Below are positions 45,268 to 58,194 of a DNA stretch of 64,000 nucleotides, piece after piece. Below the pieces are notes generated by a model. The model made no database searches, was not told the origin of the DNA, and saw only the letters and a program-made list of their open reading frames with translations. Made by a program: the position numbers and the translations under genes. Where the stretch lies: NCBI GenBank assembly GCA_029379385.1, contig CM055607.1, positions 18,166,001-18,230,000 on the forward strand, in the 5' to 3' direction. Within the stretch, counting starts at the first letter, position 1. Each line of letters opens with the position of its first letter. This DNA comes from Quillaja saponaria (taxonomy: Eukaryota; Streptophyta; Magnoliopsida; Fabales; Quillajaceae).

Positions 45268-48200
45268 TGTTATAACATGATAGCTTAATTTATGCCTTAT
45301 AATGTTTGTATGTAATTTATCATGATTAGGTGAATAAAATTTTACACTAAGTAAAGTTAAAATAAATGAACACTTGTATATATATATAAGTGTCATATCC
45401 CACAAAGGAGGCATGACTAGATGGAGGAATGTGTAATCAAATCTCCGTGACCCTGACTTCAAATCGAAAAACAAATATGGCTCTTGACCAAACCAAAGCA
45501 TAAAAGTAAATTTTAGAAAACACAAGTTTACTACAAATGTTTATTTACTGAAATATATAATAATTTACTAAAAATTTTGATAGAGGTTTCCTGTAAATTG
45601 GAACATGCCCAAAATATAAACACAAAACACCTGGTTACATTCAACTAGTTACCAATAACATTAATATACAAAAGAAGCTCCACTCTGCTTTATACCACAA
45701 TAACAAATAAATTGAACTATTACACAATACAAAATCAAACACCCAAAGCCTTAATGTGATTGCAAACTTCTATCCTTCGACTTCCAGTAAGTGATCTCAA
45801 CTACATACCTTGCCGCCAATTATTCGACAATCCTAGTATCAGTTGTCGATGATCACAAAGATCCTATTACTAAAAAAAACATTAACAAGAGAGTGGTGAG
45901 TCCCACCTACTGAGTGAGTGGAAAAACGTACCCGAAATGATACTAGCATCACTCAAAACGTGAATAAATATATAAAGATCAAGTAATTTCAAATAACATG
46001 AATTCCAAAATAGTTAAATTTCACATGTACATAAATATAAAAATGTAAAATTAATTAAATACCAGTCATGTAATACATTATACAACAAAGAAATCAAAAA
46101 TTTAAATCACTTGAAGAACACAAAGGGCCAATTAGAGTAACTCAGCACTGCACAACATATATCCTCACACTAGGCAGTTTTTGCACCCACATACCAAACA
46201 TATTCTATGTACATGTTCATCCCCGGGGCTGAGTTACTCGGATATTTTAAATCACATGTCAAATCAAAATATCCTAGGTGCACCTGGGTTGAATTTCGAA
46301 TATAAAAATTATTTCTGATAAAAATTCATTTTATTAGCCTTTATCAAGTACAAACAAAATCACATGTCAAACAAAATTCAAATAGTTCAATTAAACACTG
46401 CACATTCTTATATACTTCTATATAAACACATTTATTAAATACACATAAACAATTTCACATAATAATCTGGCAACCAAAGAATACTTTACCCACTCATAGT
46501 TTACCAATCTTGCTTGTCACTTTCTCTTGTGTTCATGTACGTTGTTGGCTCCACAACAAGTTCTGAAGTTGCAATTAAAATTTTCAAGTATTACTTAGTT
46601 TGTCAATTTTATAGATTATAACCTTTTAATTACAAAAATCTATAGATATTAAGTTTCATGCATTTATTTAAAATTAAATCCTCTTAGGCATTTTCACAAT
46701 CATCTTGGAAATATGTTTAATTTAAACTTACATACTTAACTAAATTCAACAAAACCAAATTCAAACATTATTAAGAAACTTCTTCTAACATCAGCTTTGA
46801 ACCCATTCAAATCCCTATATGAACATAGATAGGGCACACGCACAATTATGGTTACCGGAATCGGATTCCAGTACTTATAGAATTCTCATAGCTGGGAATT
46901 AAATTTTGACACTTTCCAGTATAGTTTATAACGATGTTAGGAACAATTCTTCTTCAGAACCCCACTTCTAATTCATCCTTTAAAACCCTCGAAAACCAGT
47001 TACACCAAAACATGTACAATCAGAACCCAAAGATTCCAACAATGACTTTCAACACCTTCAGAATATACATAACATAAAATTAAAATCTGCAAAGCTCCAA
47101 AAATTTCCCTTAATATGTTAAGGACAATTCTTATTTAAAGGTCATAAGCTAATTCAAACAACAGCCCCAGATAAAATCCCCTAGACTGACTGAAGCTCAC
47201 CTAAAATCTCACATGAACCCAGTTGTAGTCCAACAACTCTAACGATAAATATACCCCAGATCAAGTTACAAAACTTTTTGGATACTTTTCCAAGACCATA
47301 AGCTATACTTTCTCTTCAAAACTCCTAAACTAATTCAGTCTATAAAACACTCGAAATACTAGATTTCTCTAATCTGTAAAATCTGACCTTGCATCCCTTT
47401 CATAAATCACTCAACCACCTAAATTGAAACATACCATGTTTTATTCATTACATTATAACTAGTTTCTCTTAGAAATTTTATCAAACAACTTAAGGGCATG
47501 CTTTATTCTCATTCATGAGTATATATATATATATATATATATACCCCAAGAAAATCGATACAAGTTCTTCCCTGTTGACAACATCCACACTGTAAACATC
47601 AATGCCACATATTTTAACAACAATTTCACCTAAATGCTTCTCCATTTTATCCACACTAATCACCTTAATTCCCACTTTTTTACTCAATTTCATTTAATCC
47701 TTAAATGTCATGAATTTCAAACCAACTAAACTTAAATAATAACATTAACTAACAATAAATTAATCCACTTAAAACAATTAGACTAGGAAATCATTTAGAA
47801 GCAAGAATTAATTAACCTCTCATTACCACGCTACCATTGGCTGCTTAAAAAAAAGAGATAGATGTTCTTGTTAATGCTGCCAGTCAAAGAAGTGTAACTA
47901 CCAAGGACAGGGGCTCAGCCTGTTGTAGCCACAGGCTTATGGTGGCTGTTTTGGCTCTTTAATGGGTGCTGGAATTAGAATAAATAGCCGTAGCAAGAAG
48001 CGATTATGGCTGGAAGGAAAAGGACTAGGCAAAGCTGCAAGATAATGAGAAAACCAGATGATGCACAACAAAAAGGATGGAGGGAAGTTGGATATCTCGG
48101 CTAGCACAAAGGAAAAGTTGCAACTGCACTTTGGATGGCTGCCACACCAAAGTACATACAGATTGCAACAAAGGAAGGAGTTGCGCAATTCAAAGAGAGA

Positions 48201-49081
48201 AAGAGACAAGGCTTAAAGTGAATCCATCTCACACCCCAACTAAGATAAAAGGAATCAGTTGCTACCTCATAAAATGAGCTTAAAACAGGGGAGAACAGCT
48301 TAGGGCAACCCCACCGACAAGCAAGATTGGTGGAGCTGAAAACTTCAAAGTGATGAAGACAATCCAAGCAATAAGGAAAGGAAAATGACTTGGATGCTAA
48401 AAGGAACTCCTACAGCTAAACAGGAGGAATAAAACAAGGAGGAGGAGTCTAGTACAATTGTGAATAAAAAGAGGCAAAGTTCGTCAAGAACAAAGAAAAG
48501 GAGTAAAATAAAAATAAAGAAAAAGGAAATTATATGGTCAAAGTCCATGGTCATAAAACTTGCGGGGTAGATTTATTGCTTGATTTGAATTGTTTAATCT
48601 AGTTTACTTAATTTACACATATGTTTCACTTAAAAATTTACTCAAGATAAAATCAAGCTCCAAGTCTAATAAGTTTTAATTTAATTCTACACATATAATT
48701 TATGTATTTATTAGTATAGATATAATATTTATTTATTTCAAATATTAACATCTATTATTATCATTCTTTTTCTTCATTTTTTTTCCCTGATCAAGAGCTA
48801 CACCAAATTGTTCAAATTTTATGTTTCAATATTAGGTTACAAAATGTTCAGTTGTATTGTTATTTATTAATTTGTTTATTTTATAACTAAAATTTACACA
48901 TTATGCCTAAAACTTGACTTTACGATATTGGGTGATTACAATAAGTATATATAAGCATGTAATTAGAAAATTAATTTCTACCACATTGTGAGTTGACTTA
49001 GGACTAGATTTCACTTTGTGTAAATTTTATAGTTAAGTAAATCTAAAGTGTGAGCACAATAAATTAGGAAACAATTGTAAG

Positions 49082-49116
<35 letters not shown>

Positions 49117-50231
49117 GGAATAAATCTCTGTTATACATTTTAAAAGTTTAACTTTTTTTGAATTAACTTTCTTTTATTTTTATTTCTCTCTTCCTTGCTT
49201 TATCTTGAACCGACCTTCTTTTCATTTCACTATATCGACTCTATTTCCTCCTTAGTCGTTGTTTTTCCTTTGTCATCTCCTTTCTCTCTCAAACTTTCCT
49301 TGATTCTTTCTAGTCGAAGAAGTCTCCATAAGATTGCTTGTGACTGTTGGTGTGCAACCTTCAACACTTCTAGTTCCAGCTGAAAAGGTGGGTGTAAAGG
49401 CTGGATTGGACAGCCTTGCGTTGGCTGTAGATGAGCCCTTATTTCTTTTTGGCCGTGAACTCCTTAGGTTAGTTAAGTAGGTTAGCTCGAGTTCATGCTT
49501 GTTGAAGTTGTATTTCTTTGCTTGTGTGTGTGCTATAGGTGTAGAGGTTTAACATAAATATTTTCTGGTTTGGTTACAGCCATCGTTTCCCTTATTTTGG
49601 GCAGCAACAAAGCTGTCATCCTTCACCTCCTTGTCCATCTTATTGGAAGGTGTTGGGGTGAGTTATGGTGCAGTAAGGTAGCATGCATAAGAGGTGGCTA
49701 CAAGCTATTTTTTTCCTTGACAATGTCAATTGATTCACGATAGTAAAAGAGGTGTAGCTGTCACCCTCTTTCATTGATAATTCTATGTCCTTTATTCACC
49801 TGAGATAATGGTTTGTCTTGAATTGTGACTTTTCTACTTGGTATGTGATTGAGAATTGGAAATTTGAGGCTTTAATAAGGGTAATTAGAAACTTGAAAAT
49901 ATTAAAAGAAGTAGTTGTTAAATGGTTAGGAAATAGGAAGTTTGAAATTAATTGTGGTCATGTTGGAGATGTATAATATAAGTTTTTGGTTAACTCTAGA
50001 TAATAAACTTAAGTTGAATTCAATAATTGAAACATGAGTAGTATAAGGATTATTAGAATTATGTTAAATGTATTAGGAGGCATGTATATACACATTAACA
50101 CATACATATGAACTAAAATAAAATATGAATGCTAGGTACTCAACAAAATGCTTAGGAGAAATTAAATGTTAATATATGCATAAAAGTGGATTTATATAAG
50201 TTTCATTAGTTAAATGGTTAATTAGGGAACA
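45268..50231 (+). repeat. 5' LTR of element X (LTR F), 3' truncated, split by solo LTR D
   Basis: Two parts, 45268-45390 and 48946-50231. It starts TGTTATAACATGATAGCTTA and matches LTR G (55318 on) through tttatcatgattagg and then, after the insert, gttgacttaggactagattt. Similarity continues until ttagggaacat at about 50230, where the RNase H coding sequence begins abruptly. Confidence 0.85.
45391..48940 (-). mobile_element. Solo LTR D nested in LTR F
   Basis: A 3,550-bp LTR in minus orientation, with TG...CA ends: it starts tgtcatatcccac on the plus strand and ends ggtgattaca. Perfect 5-bp duplications ataag lie at 45386-45390 and 48941-48945. No internal region. It carries the shared superfamily block near 45900 (gagtgagtggaaaaacgtac). 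Confidence 0.92.
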
Positions 50232-51916
50232 TGGACCATAAAAGACTTAAATATATATTTGATCAAAAGGAGTTGAATAATATATATTTGATAAAAAATA
50301 GTTGAATTTGAGGTAGCGTAGGTGGATTAAGTTACTAGAAGATTAAGACTGTTCGATTTCTTATTATCTACGTAAAAAAAATGTGGTTGCAGATGCTTTA
50401 AGTTGGAAGTCAATGGGTAGTTTATCCCATTTGACAGTTGTTTGTAGTTGAGTTATGAAAGACTTGTAGAGGTGTGTGGTTGATGAAGTTAGATTTGAAG
50501 TGTCTTCTTAGGGGATGTTATTAGCTTATATTCAGGTGAAATCCATTCTAATTAAAGCAATAAAAGCAACACAAGTAGCTGATTCCGAGATGTGTTCTAG
50601 AAAAAATTAAGTTTGATCTGGGTATTACAAGTGATTTCAGGGTGGATAATGAAGGAGTGCTAAGGTATCATGGTCATATAATTGTGCCATTTGATCCTGA
50701 GTTAAGAAAGAAGATTCTTCAAGCACCTTACTGTTCATCTTATGTTATGCATTCTGGCTCCTCTAAAATATATCAAGACTTGAAGAAGTTTTATTGATGG
50801 GTTGGTAAGAAGAAAGGTGTAGTTGATTTTGTGTCTAAGGTGTTTGGTGTGCCAATAGGTGAAAGCTAAACATCAGAGACTGGAAAGAACGTTACAAAGG
50901 TAGATATCTTGGAGTGGAAATGGGAGAAGGTCACTATGGACTTTGTATTAGGACTTCTTAAGACTTTTAAGGATTTTGATTTGATTTGGGTTATTGTGGA
51001 TTGATTGACTAAGTCTGCTTATTTCTACCTGGTTTAGACGATGTATTTAGCACATTAGTATGCGAGTTTGTATATGGACGAGATTGTTTCATGACATAGA
51101 GTACCAGTTTCTATAATATTTGACCAAGGTGCTCAGTTTACTATGGCATTTTAGAAGTCTTTTCAGAAGGCTCTTAGTACTCAATTATTGTTCAGTATAG
51201 CTTTCCATCCTCAAAATGGTAGGCAATCGGAGAGAACTATACAAACCATGGAAGACATGTTCCGAGCGTGTGTCATGGATTTTGAGGGTAGTTAGGATCA
51301 GCACTTGCCACTTATGGAGTTTGCCTATAACAACAATTATCACAACAGCATTAAATGGCACCATTTGAGGCTTTATATGGGAGAAAGTGTCGATATCTGA
51401 TTGGATGGTTTGAAATAGATGAACATCAGTTATTAGGATCGAAGTTGGTTTAGGATACAATAGAAAAGTTGCAAGTGATTTGTGATAGGTTGTGGATAGC
51501 TTAGAGTAGACAAAAGTCATATGCCGATAATTGTCAAAGAGAGTTAGAGTTTAAAGTAGGTGATAATGTGTTTCTGAAAGTTTCACCTTTTAAAGGCACT
51601 ATGAGATTGGTAAGAACGGGAAGCTGAGTCCAAGATTTATTGGACACTTCTAGATCTTGGATAAGGTTTGAGCAGTGGCGTATAGTTTGGCATAACCCAT
51701 AGACTTGGATAGGATGCATCTAGTATTTCATGTGTCTATGCTTCAAAAGTATTTTTCAAATGAATCTCACATTCTATGTATTCAACAGATATAAGTAGAT
51801 AAAAATCTGACTTACAAGGAGCAAACAGTGGTAGTCATTGGTAGGCAAGTTCATAAACTTCGATCAAAGGTTATTCCTTCGTAAAAGTTGTATGGCAACA
51901 TCATGGAGAACAAGAA
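50232..51916 (+). pseudogene. RNase H end and integrase of element X, decayed
   Basis: The region begins in RNase H ([14 protein letters not shown]), then RRWIKLLED and VVADALSWKSMGSL. The integrase follows: SSKIYQDLKKFY, KWEKVTMDFVLGL, the first catalytic Asp in WVIVD, FDQGAQFT with the second Asp, HPQNGRQSERTIQTMEDM with the Glu region, then MEFAYNNNYHNS. A C-terminal part like FHVSMLQKYFSN leads to the chromovirus tail. It has many stops and shifts. The reading frame of the tail is cut at 51916 by solo LTR H and resumes at 55190 with AAWESKNTM-like sequence. Confidence 0.87.
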
Positions 51917-54900
51917 TGTTATAACTCACATCAACCGATATCAAAAAAAAAAATATCGAGTTTTAGATGTAATGTATAAATTTTCGTTATAAAAATAATA
52001 AATGTTATATCTATATGTATGTAAAATGTATGTATACAGTAATTTAAACTTAGTTGACTTGTACCTTAAATTTTTTTACTTTGCTTTATATAAGCTATTA
52101 GATAAATGTGAGCATAGAATAAAACAAAGGGAATTAAATTATATATATATGAATATTTATAGGTAGATACAAGTACAACTTAAGAATTTATATGTACTAC
52201 ATATTTGGAACTTTGCCATTGACTTGGATATTTTATATTTTTCTTTTCTCTTTCTCTTTTCATTGAACTAACTTTCTTTCCTTCAATTAGTACTGCCTTT
52301 CTCCATTTATTTTCTTCTTATTTCTCTGCCATCTATGAACTTCTACCTTCAAGTTTTGAGTTTGAAGTCCTTCTTTGTGTCTAAAGCCCTTCTTTTCCTC
52401 TTTTGCTATCACTTTGGTTGAGTAGGGCAAGGGTACGGTCGTTTAAGAGCTGCAAGCAGCACCTTGTAACCGAGTAGTATCAACCCTGTTTTGGGCATGT
52501 GGCAACTGACTTGAGAGCTAACTTTTCTTCCTTGGTTATAGCTTATTTATATGGGTTGATGCGGAGGTTTTGGAAACCAAAACCTTAACTTTGGGCAGCT
52601 GTATTTGGTATGGTGAGGGTGCCCTGTTTCAGCCATCTTCCACTCTTGTTGTGTAGCCTTTCAACCATTGCAGCTACCAAGTTTTGTTCTTCCTCTTTTC
52701 TTGGTCAACCAACTAGAAGTTTTGAGGGGTTAGTCTCTAATCCTTGTTTACTTTGAAAAAAAAATTTCTACACTTTTACAACTTTGATTAATGCAAAACA
52801 ATAAGTTTACTAAGATGAAATATTGAGTGACAGTGAATGAATATATGAATAGTGGAAAAGTAAGCCATGAAATTAAAGTATGTTGATATTAGAGTGGTTA
52901 ATTCAAGTTTGATGAGAATGAGGAGAATGAATCAAGGCTAACCATTTAAGGAATTGGTATGGATGTTTTAAGATTCAAGTTTTAGTTAATTTGATTAATT
53001 TATGGTTGAAACATAAGTCATATGTAAAAGTGTTAAAGCTTAAGGAATATATATATATATATACACATACACCTATATATGAACTAGCATAAATCATGCA
53101 TTGTAGATGTTTGATAAAATGCCTAAATGAAAATAGTTATAGTATAATGAATGAAAGAAGGTTGAAGACATAAATTAAGAGTTGGAATTTGAATAAAAAG
53201 TTCTTAAACAAGAATAAAGAATAGTTGATTGATATGGTAAATTGAGGATTTGATGATAGTGGGTAGTGAGTATGGGCAAATGATGTCTAATTGTGAGGTG
53301 AAGTGTTAAGAGTGAGAGTTGATGGTTTTTGAAGGGGATGCAGGATAGATTTCGTGGGAGTGAAAAATGTTGTATTTCGGGTGTCAGAGCTGCCAAAATC
53401 CTGTGTTTTGTAGAATTTGATGCAATTTCAAAGAATAAACTGTATTGATATATAAATCTAAAAATTACAAATGATATACCATTCTAAAACTACATATGTC
53501 TAGTATTTAATAAATTTTATGAAACTAAATTTGGAATTTCCTAGAGGAACATATGATTAATAAAGTGAATACTAGTCCAAATCCTAAATTTGGACAGTTT
53601 CAACAACTCTAACTCACTAGTGTTTTTTATCTTTTCTAATTGCTTTCTTCTACTCTATACATTGCCAAGACATCTAAAATGTCTCTTCATTATCAACCTT
53701 ACTACATAAAGTACAATTCATACTACTTGATATGCAATACTTAATATAAAACTTTCATAAAACAAACCTATCTATACCAAATGTTGATTTTATGAAATGA
53801 AAAAGGAAAGTTAGAAATTTAATTATGTTAATGATAAGAATGAATAGCTCAAATTTTTAAGTAATGAGCTTACGTTTGAAGTATGACAAAAATGAGAATT
53901 TATAGGTTTATATTGACTTCTTGGTGTAGGTATATAAATGTATATATATATAAATATATAAGTACTTTTTAGTGACTAGAGGATACTAATTTCCAAATTT
54001 ATAAACTAAGTAACAATTGAAAATTTTAATTATTGTTCTAGGGCGTGTTGTATATCCAACGATACACCTGAATTCAAAAAGGAACGACAGACGGGATCCA
54101 GATTACTATGAGTGGTTCATTGTTACCCGTTGGTGGCTTGATTATTATGTGTGTGTATGTGTATTTGAATAATATGTTATATGAAAACATAAGTATATGC
54201 AATATTTTAATGAGTTATTTAGATTATGTTTGATGATTGAAATTGTTTGTGATTGATAAGGGCCTAAATTTTTTCTTTGAAATGATTTTTATTTCTGAAA
54301 TTGAATTCGAGGTGCACTAAGGATATTTTGATTTGATATTCTGATATGAGATATTCTAATTTTGACAATCGTTTTAAAAGAATTGAGTGCGGGATGGATT
54401 GTGTATGGAGAATTAACTTGTTATGCGAGGCGCGTAAATGCCCAGTAAGGAAAGATACTGTTGTGTAGGGCTGAGTTACTTGTTGGCCCTTTACTTGCTT
54501 TGTATGTTATGATTATTCTGATTGATTTGTTATCCTATGATTCATGTGAGTTATGAAAGTATAACGACTACAAATGTGCAAGTGTATTTTGAATTAAGAC
54601 ACGAATATAATTGCATGATAGTAAGTAGCTATATATGTTAGATACTTGTCTTGAGTGATTCTAGTACCCTTTAGATACGTTTTCTACTCACGGAGTCCTT
54701 AAGACTCACTCATCTCTTATGAATTTTTTTGTTTTAATAACAGGAGTTTAGTATATGGAGTCGCCGAGCTCGTGACTTGCTGACAGAGTATAGCAAGGTA
54801 TTTTCCAAGATCTCAGACTTGAAGTCAAAGATAAAAGTTTCCAGTCACACTAAAACTGTGGGGTGTCTGCTTTTGTATATTGTAAAAGTCTAGTTATTTT

Positions 54901-55189
54901 TCTTGTTTATGATGTTGATAGAGAGAAACTCCCTGTTGTCTTTGTGTTGTGGTTCTGTAAAAGTAGGAATGTATATGTTTGCATTTATGGGGAACCTTGG
55001 ACAAAATTTTAAGTAAATTTTTATTTGTTTTAGTAAATAAACTTTTACAGTTAACTCTATTTTATGAAATTTTCTTTTATTCTTTAGTTTAGTCAGGAGT
55101 CATATTTGTTTCTTGATTCTAAAGTCAGGGTTACGGAAGTTTAGTTATCTATTCCTTTTGCCAGTTATTTCTCTCTAAAGGATGTGACA
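51917..55189 (+). mobile_element. Solo LTR H nested in element X integrase
   Basis: A 3.3-kb LTR, plus orientation, starting TGTTATAACTCACATC and ending GATGTGACA. Flanks are aagaa on the left and agaa on the right, which fits a 5-bp duplication with one A lost. Sequence on the two sides joins into continuous integrase-tail coding, confirming that the insertion point lies inside the gene. No internal region. It has the shared LTR block near 54660-54715. Confidence 0.87.
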
Positions 55190-55317
55190 AGAAGCTGCTT
55201 GGGAATCCAAGAATACGATGAATGGTATCCAAATTTATTTGAATGATATAGATAAGCAATACCTTTGTAACTTTTCCTTTTGAAATTCGGAACAAATTCC
55301 TTTAAAGGGGAGAAGAC
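55190..55317 (+). other. End of element X internal region with polypurine tract
   Basis: The first part is the tail of the integrase reading frame. The end, gaaattcgg followed by a purine-rich aaaggggagaagac (55304-55317), is the usual 3' end of chromovirus internal regions. The polypurine tract, which primes plus-strand DNA, abuts the LTR start exactly. Confidence 0.85.
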
Positions 55318-55542
55318 TGTTAGAACCTAATAGCTTAACACATGCCTTACAATGTTTACACACAATTTATCATGATTAGGCGAAATAATTTCTTAACACA
55401 TGCCTTACGCATATAATTAGGAAATTAATTTACACCATATTATGTGTTGACTTAGGACTAGATTTCACTTTATTTAAATTTTATAGTTAATTAAATCTAA
55501 GGTGTGAACACAATAAATTAGGAAATAATTGTAAGGAATATG

Positions 55543-55576
<34 letters not shown>

Positions 55577-58194
55577 TAATTAAGAATAAATCTTCAGCAT
55601 ACATTTTACAACTTTAACTTTTTTTTAATTGACTTTCTTTTATTTTTATTTCTCTCTTCCCTGCTTTATATTGGACCGACCTTCTCTTTATTTCAAAATA
55701 TCGACTCTATGTCCTACTTAGCCCCCATTTATCCTTTGTCATCTCCTTTCTTTCTTGAACTTTCCTTAATTCTTTCTACCTGTAAAAGCCTCTATAAGCC
55801 TACTTATCTGTTGGTATGTAGCCTTCAACACTTCTAATTCTAGTTGAGAAGGTGGGTGTAAAAGCTGGTTTGAACAACCTTACGTTGGCTATAAATAAGG
55901 CCCTATTCTTTTTGGTTGTGAACTTTTGAGGTTAGTCAAGTAGGTTAGCTTGAGTTCTTGCTTGTTGAAGTTGTGTTTCTTTGTGTGTGTGTGTTCTGTA
56001 GGTGTAGAGGTTTAAGGTAGTTATCTTCTGGTTTGGTTCCATCCATCGTTTCCCCTGTTTTAGGCAGCAACGAAGCAGCTGTCCTTTACCTCTTTATCCA
56101 TCTTGTTGGAGGGTGTTTAGGTGAGTTGTGATGCAGTAAGGCAGCATACATAAGAGGTGGCTGTAAGCTGTTTTTTTACCTTGACAATATCAATTGATTC
56201 ACGGCGGTAAGAAAGGTGTAGCTACCACCATCTTTCATTGATAATTCTATGCCCTTTATTCACCTATGATAGTGGTTTGACTTGAATTGGAACATTTCTA
56301 CTTGGTATGTGATTGAGAATTGGAAATTTGAGACTTTAATAAGGGTAATTAGAAACTTGAAAATAATAAAAGTAGTAGTAGTTAAATGGTTAGGAAATAG
56401 GAAGTTTGAAATTAATTGTGTTCATGGTGAAGATGTATAATTTAAGTTTTTGGTTGACTCTAGATAATAAATTCAAGTTGAATTCAATAATTGAAACATG
56501 CGTAGTATAAGGATTAATAGAATTATGTTAATGTATTGAGAGGCATGTATATACATATCAATTAAAATAAAATATGCATACTAGGTACTAAACAAAATGC
56601 TTAGGAGAAATTAAATGTTAATATATGCATAAAAGTGGATTTACATAAGTTTCATTAGTTAAATTAGTTAATTAGGGAACATTGAATTTGATTATGTTAA
56701 TGTTAAATTATAGAATTTGAATTATTGAATGATTTGAAGTAATTAACTTTACTTTAAACTTAATAACTAGAATATAAGTAAGGATGAATTAATGAGTTGT
56801 GTGAGATTTCTTGATGCATGTATAAACATACATGCACATATATTTAAGGAAATTAAATACACGTTTAAGATATTCAAAAAAGGTCTAAGAGGAATTAGCT
56901 CTCAAGAAGTATATTTAGTGTATTACATAGGATTAAGGAATTGTAGAATTAATTATGAAATGGTCATCATAAGTAACATATGAATTTATGATTTTCAGCT
57001 TTGGATCGTGTCTGGATATACCAAGACCTTCGTATTCTAGACAGAATGATGACCGAATCCGTAAACTTGTGAGTGAATTACATATTCTTTGGTTGCTAGA
57101 TTAATGTATTTGATTGTTTATGTATATATTTGAATGAATATGTTTTTATCAAGGTGGGCAAGAATATGTAGTGCTATAATTAAATTATTTGAATTGTGCT
57201 TAATATATGACTTTGTTTATGTTTGATAAGGGCTAGTGAAATGAAATTTTATCTGAACTTATTTTTACATAGAAATCTGGGTGAACCTAGGATACTTTGA
57301 TTTGATTATTTGATATGTGATTATAAATACTTGAGTAACTCAGCTTTATTGGGTGGTTATGTGAGAAGTATATATTTGGTGGGCGTAAAAACTGCCTAGT
57401 TGAAGGATACATGGTGTGCAGGTGCTAAGTTACTCTAATTGGCCATTTTGGTTGAATTACTTGATTTGTATTCTTTGTATATTTTTATTGATTTGTTTAT
57501 CTTGTGCATTACATAAATGATATTTATTTAACTTTACATTATTAAATCGTATGTATGTATAATATTGAATTGTGATATGAGAATTATTTAAATGAAATTA
57601 TTTTACATATGTGTGTTATTTATGCTTTGGTTGATGCTAGTATCCTTAAGGTACGTTTTTCGCTTACTAATTCCTTATGACTCACTCTCCTTTTGTTGTT
57701 GTTGTTGTTTTTTTTTTTTTTTTTAATATCAGAAGATCAATGTTTGTCACATAGAGATTCGTGACTTACAGACAGTATTACGACAAGGTATACTTCGAGA
57801 TTTCATATTTGAAGCTAGAAGACGAAGTTTCCAGTCACATTTGGCTTTAAGTTGTCATGTTTTGTTTTGTATAGTACTTTAACTGTTGTTGTGGATGAGA
57901 TGATTGAAACTGAGCTCCTCTATGTACATTGTTACTGTTGTTGTGACTAACTTATACATGTATGTATTATTGGGCATATTCTATTTTATGGGGAACCCCA
58001 GCCAAAATTTTCAGTTAAAATGTAATGTGTTTGATAAACAAGTATATATGTTTTTAATTTAGTTCATCAAAGCTTTCTTTTTAACTATAAGTGGTCAATA
58101 GTCATATGTACTCATTTAATGTGAAGTTAGGGTTACCGGGAGGTTTGGTTATCCATTCCTCCGATCACTTATACCTTTGTACGAGGGTATGACA
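55318..58194 (+). repeat. 3' LTR of element X (LTR G)
   Basis: A 2,877-bp LTR from TGTTAGAACCTAATAG to GAGGGTATGACA. It is the best full-length reference LTR of element X. Its shared superfamily block is at about 57630-57695, in plus sense. It contains a (TA)n-(CA)n microsatellite near 55540-55577. Confidence 0.9.

Larger units (their letters stand above)
45268..58194 (+). mobile_element. Ty3/gypsy chromovirus-like element (element X) with two nested solo LTRs
   Basis: A plus-strand element. The 5' LTR F (45268-50231) is interrupted by solo LTR D. The internal region (50232-51916 and 55190-55317) is interrupted by solo LTR H. The 3' LTR G is 55318-58194. F and G are a close pair. The flanks are tattttttg before F and tattt after G, consistent with a TATTT duplication whose left copy sits in a T-run. 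A large deletion fused F directly to RNase H coding sequence, removing the 3' part of F, the PBS, gag, PR and RT. Confidence 0.87.

Noticed and set aside
48101..48554. Several hydrophobic ORFs on the minus strand
   Set aside because: Inside solo LTR D, in overlapping frames with no family resemblance; chance openings in a less AT-rich LTR part.
51917..58194. H and G as tandem LTRs of one element
   Set aside because: F and G are the matching pair. H differs in sequence, has its own near-perfect TSD, and interrupts the integrase reading frame.
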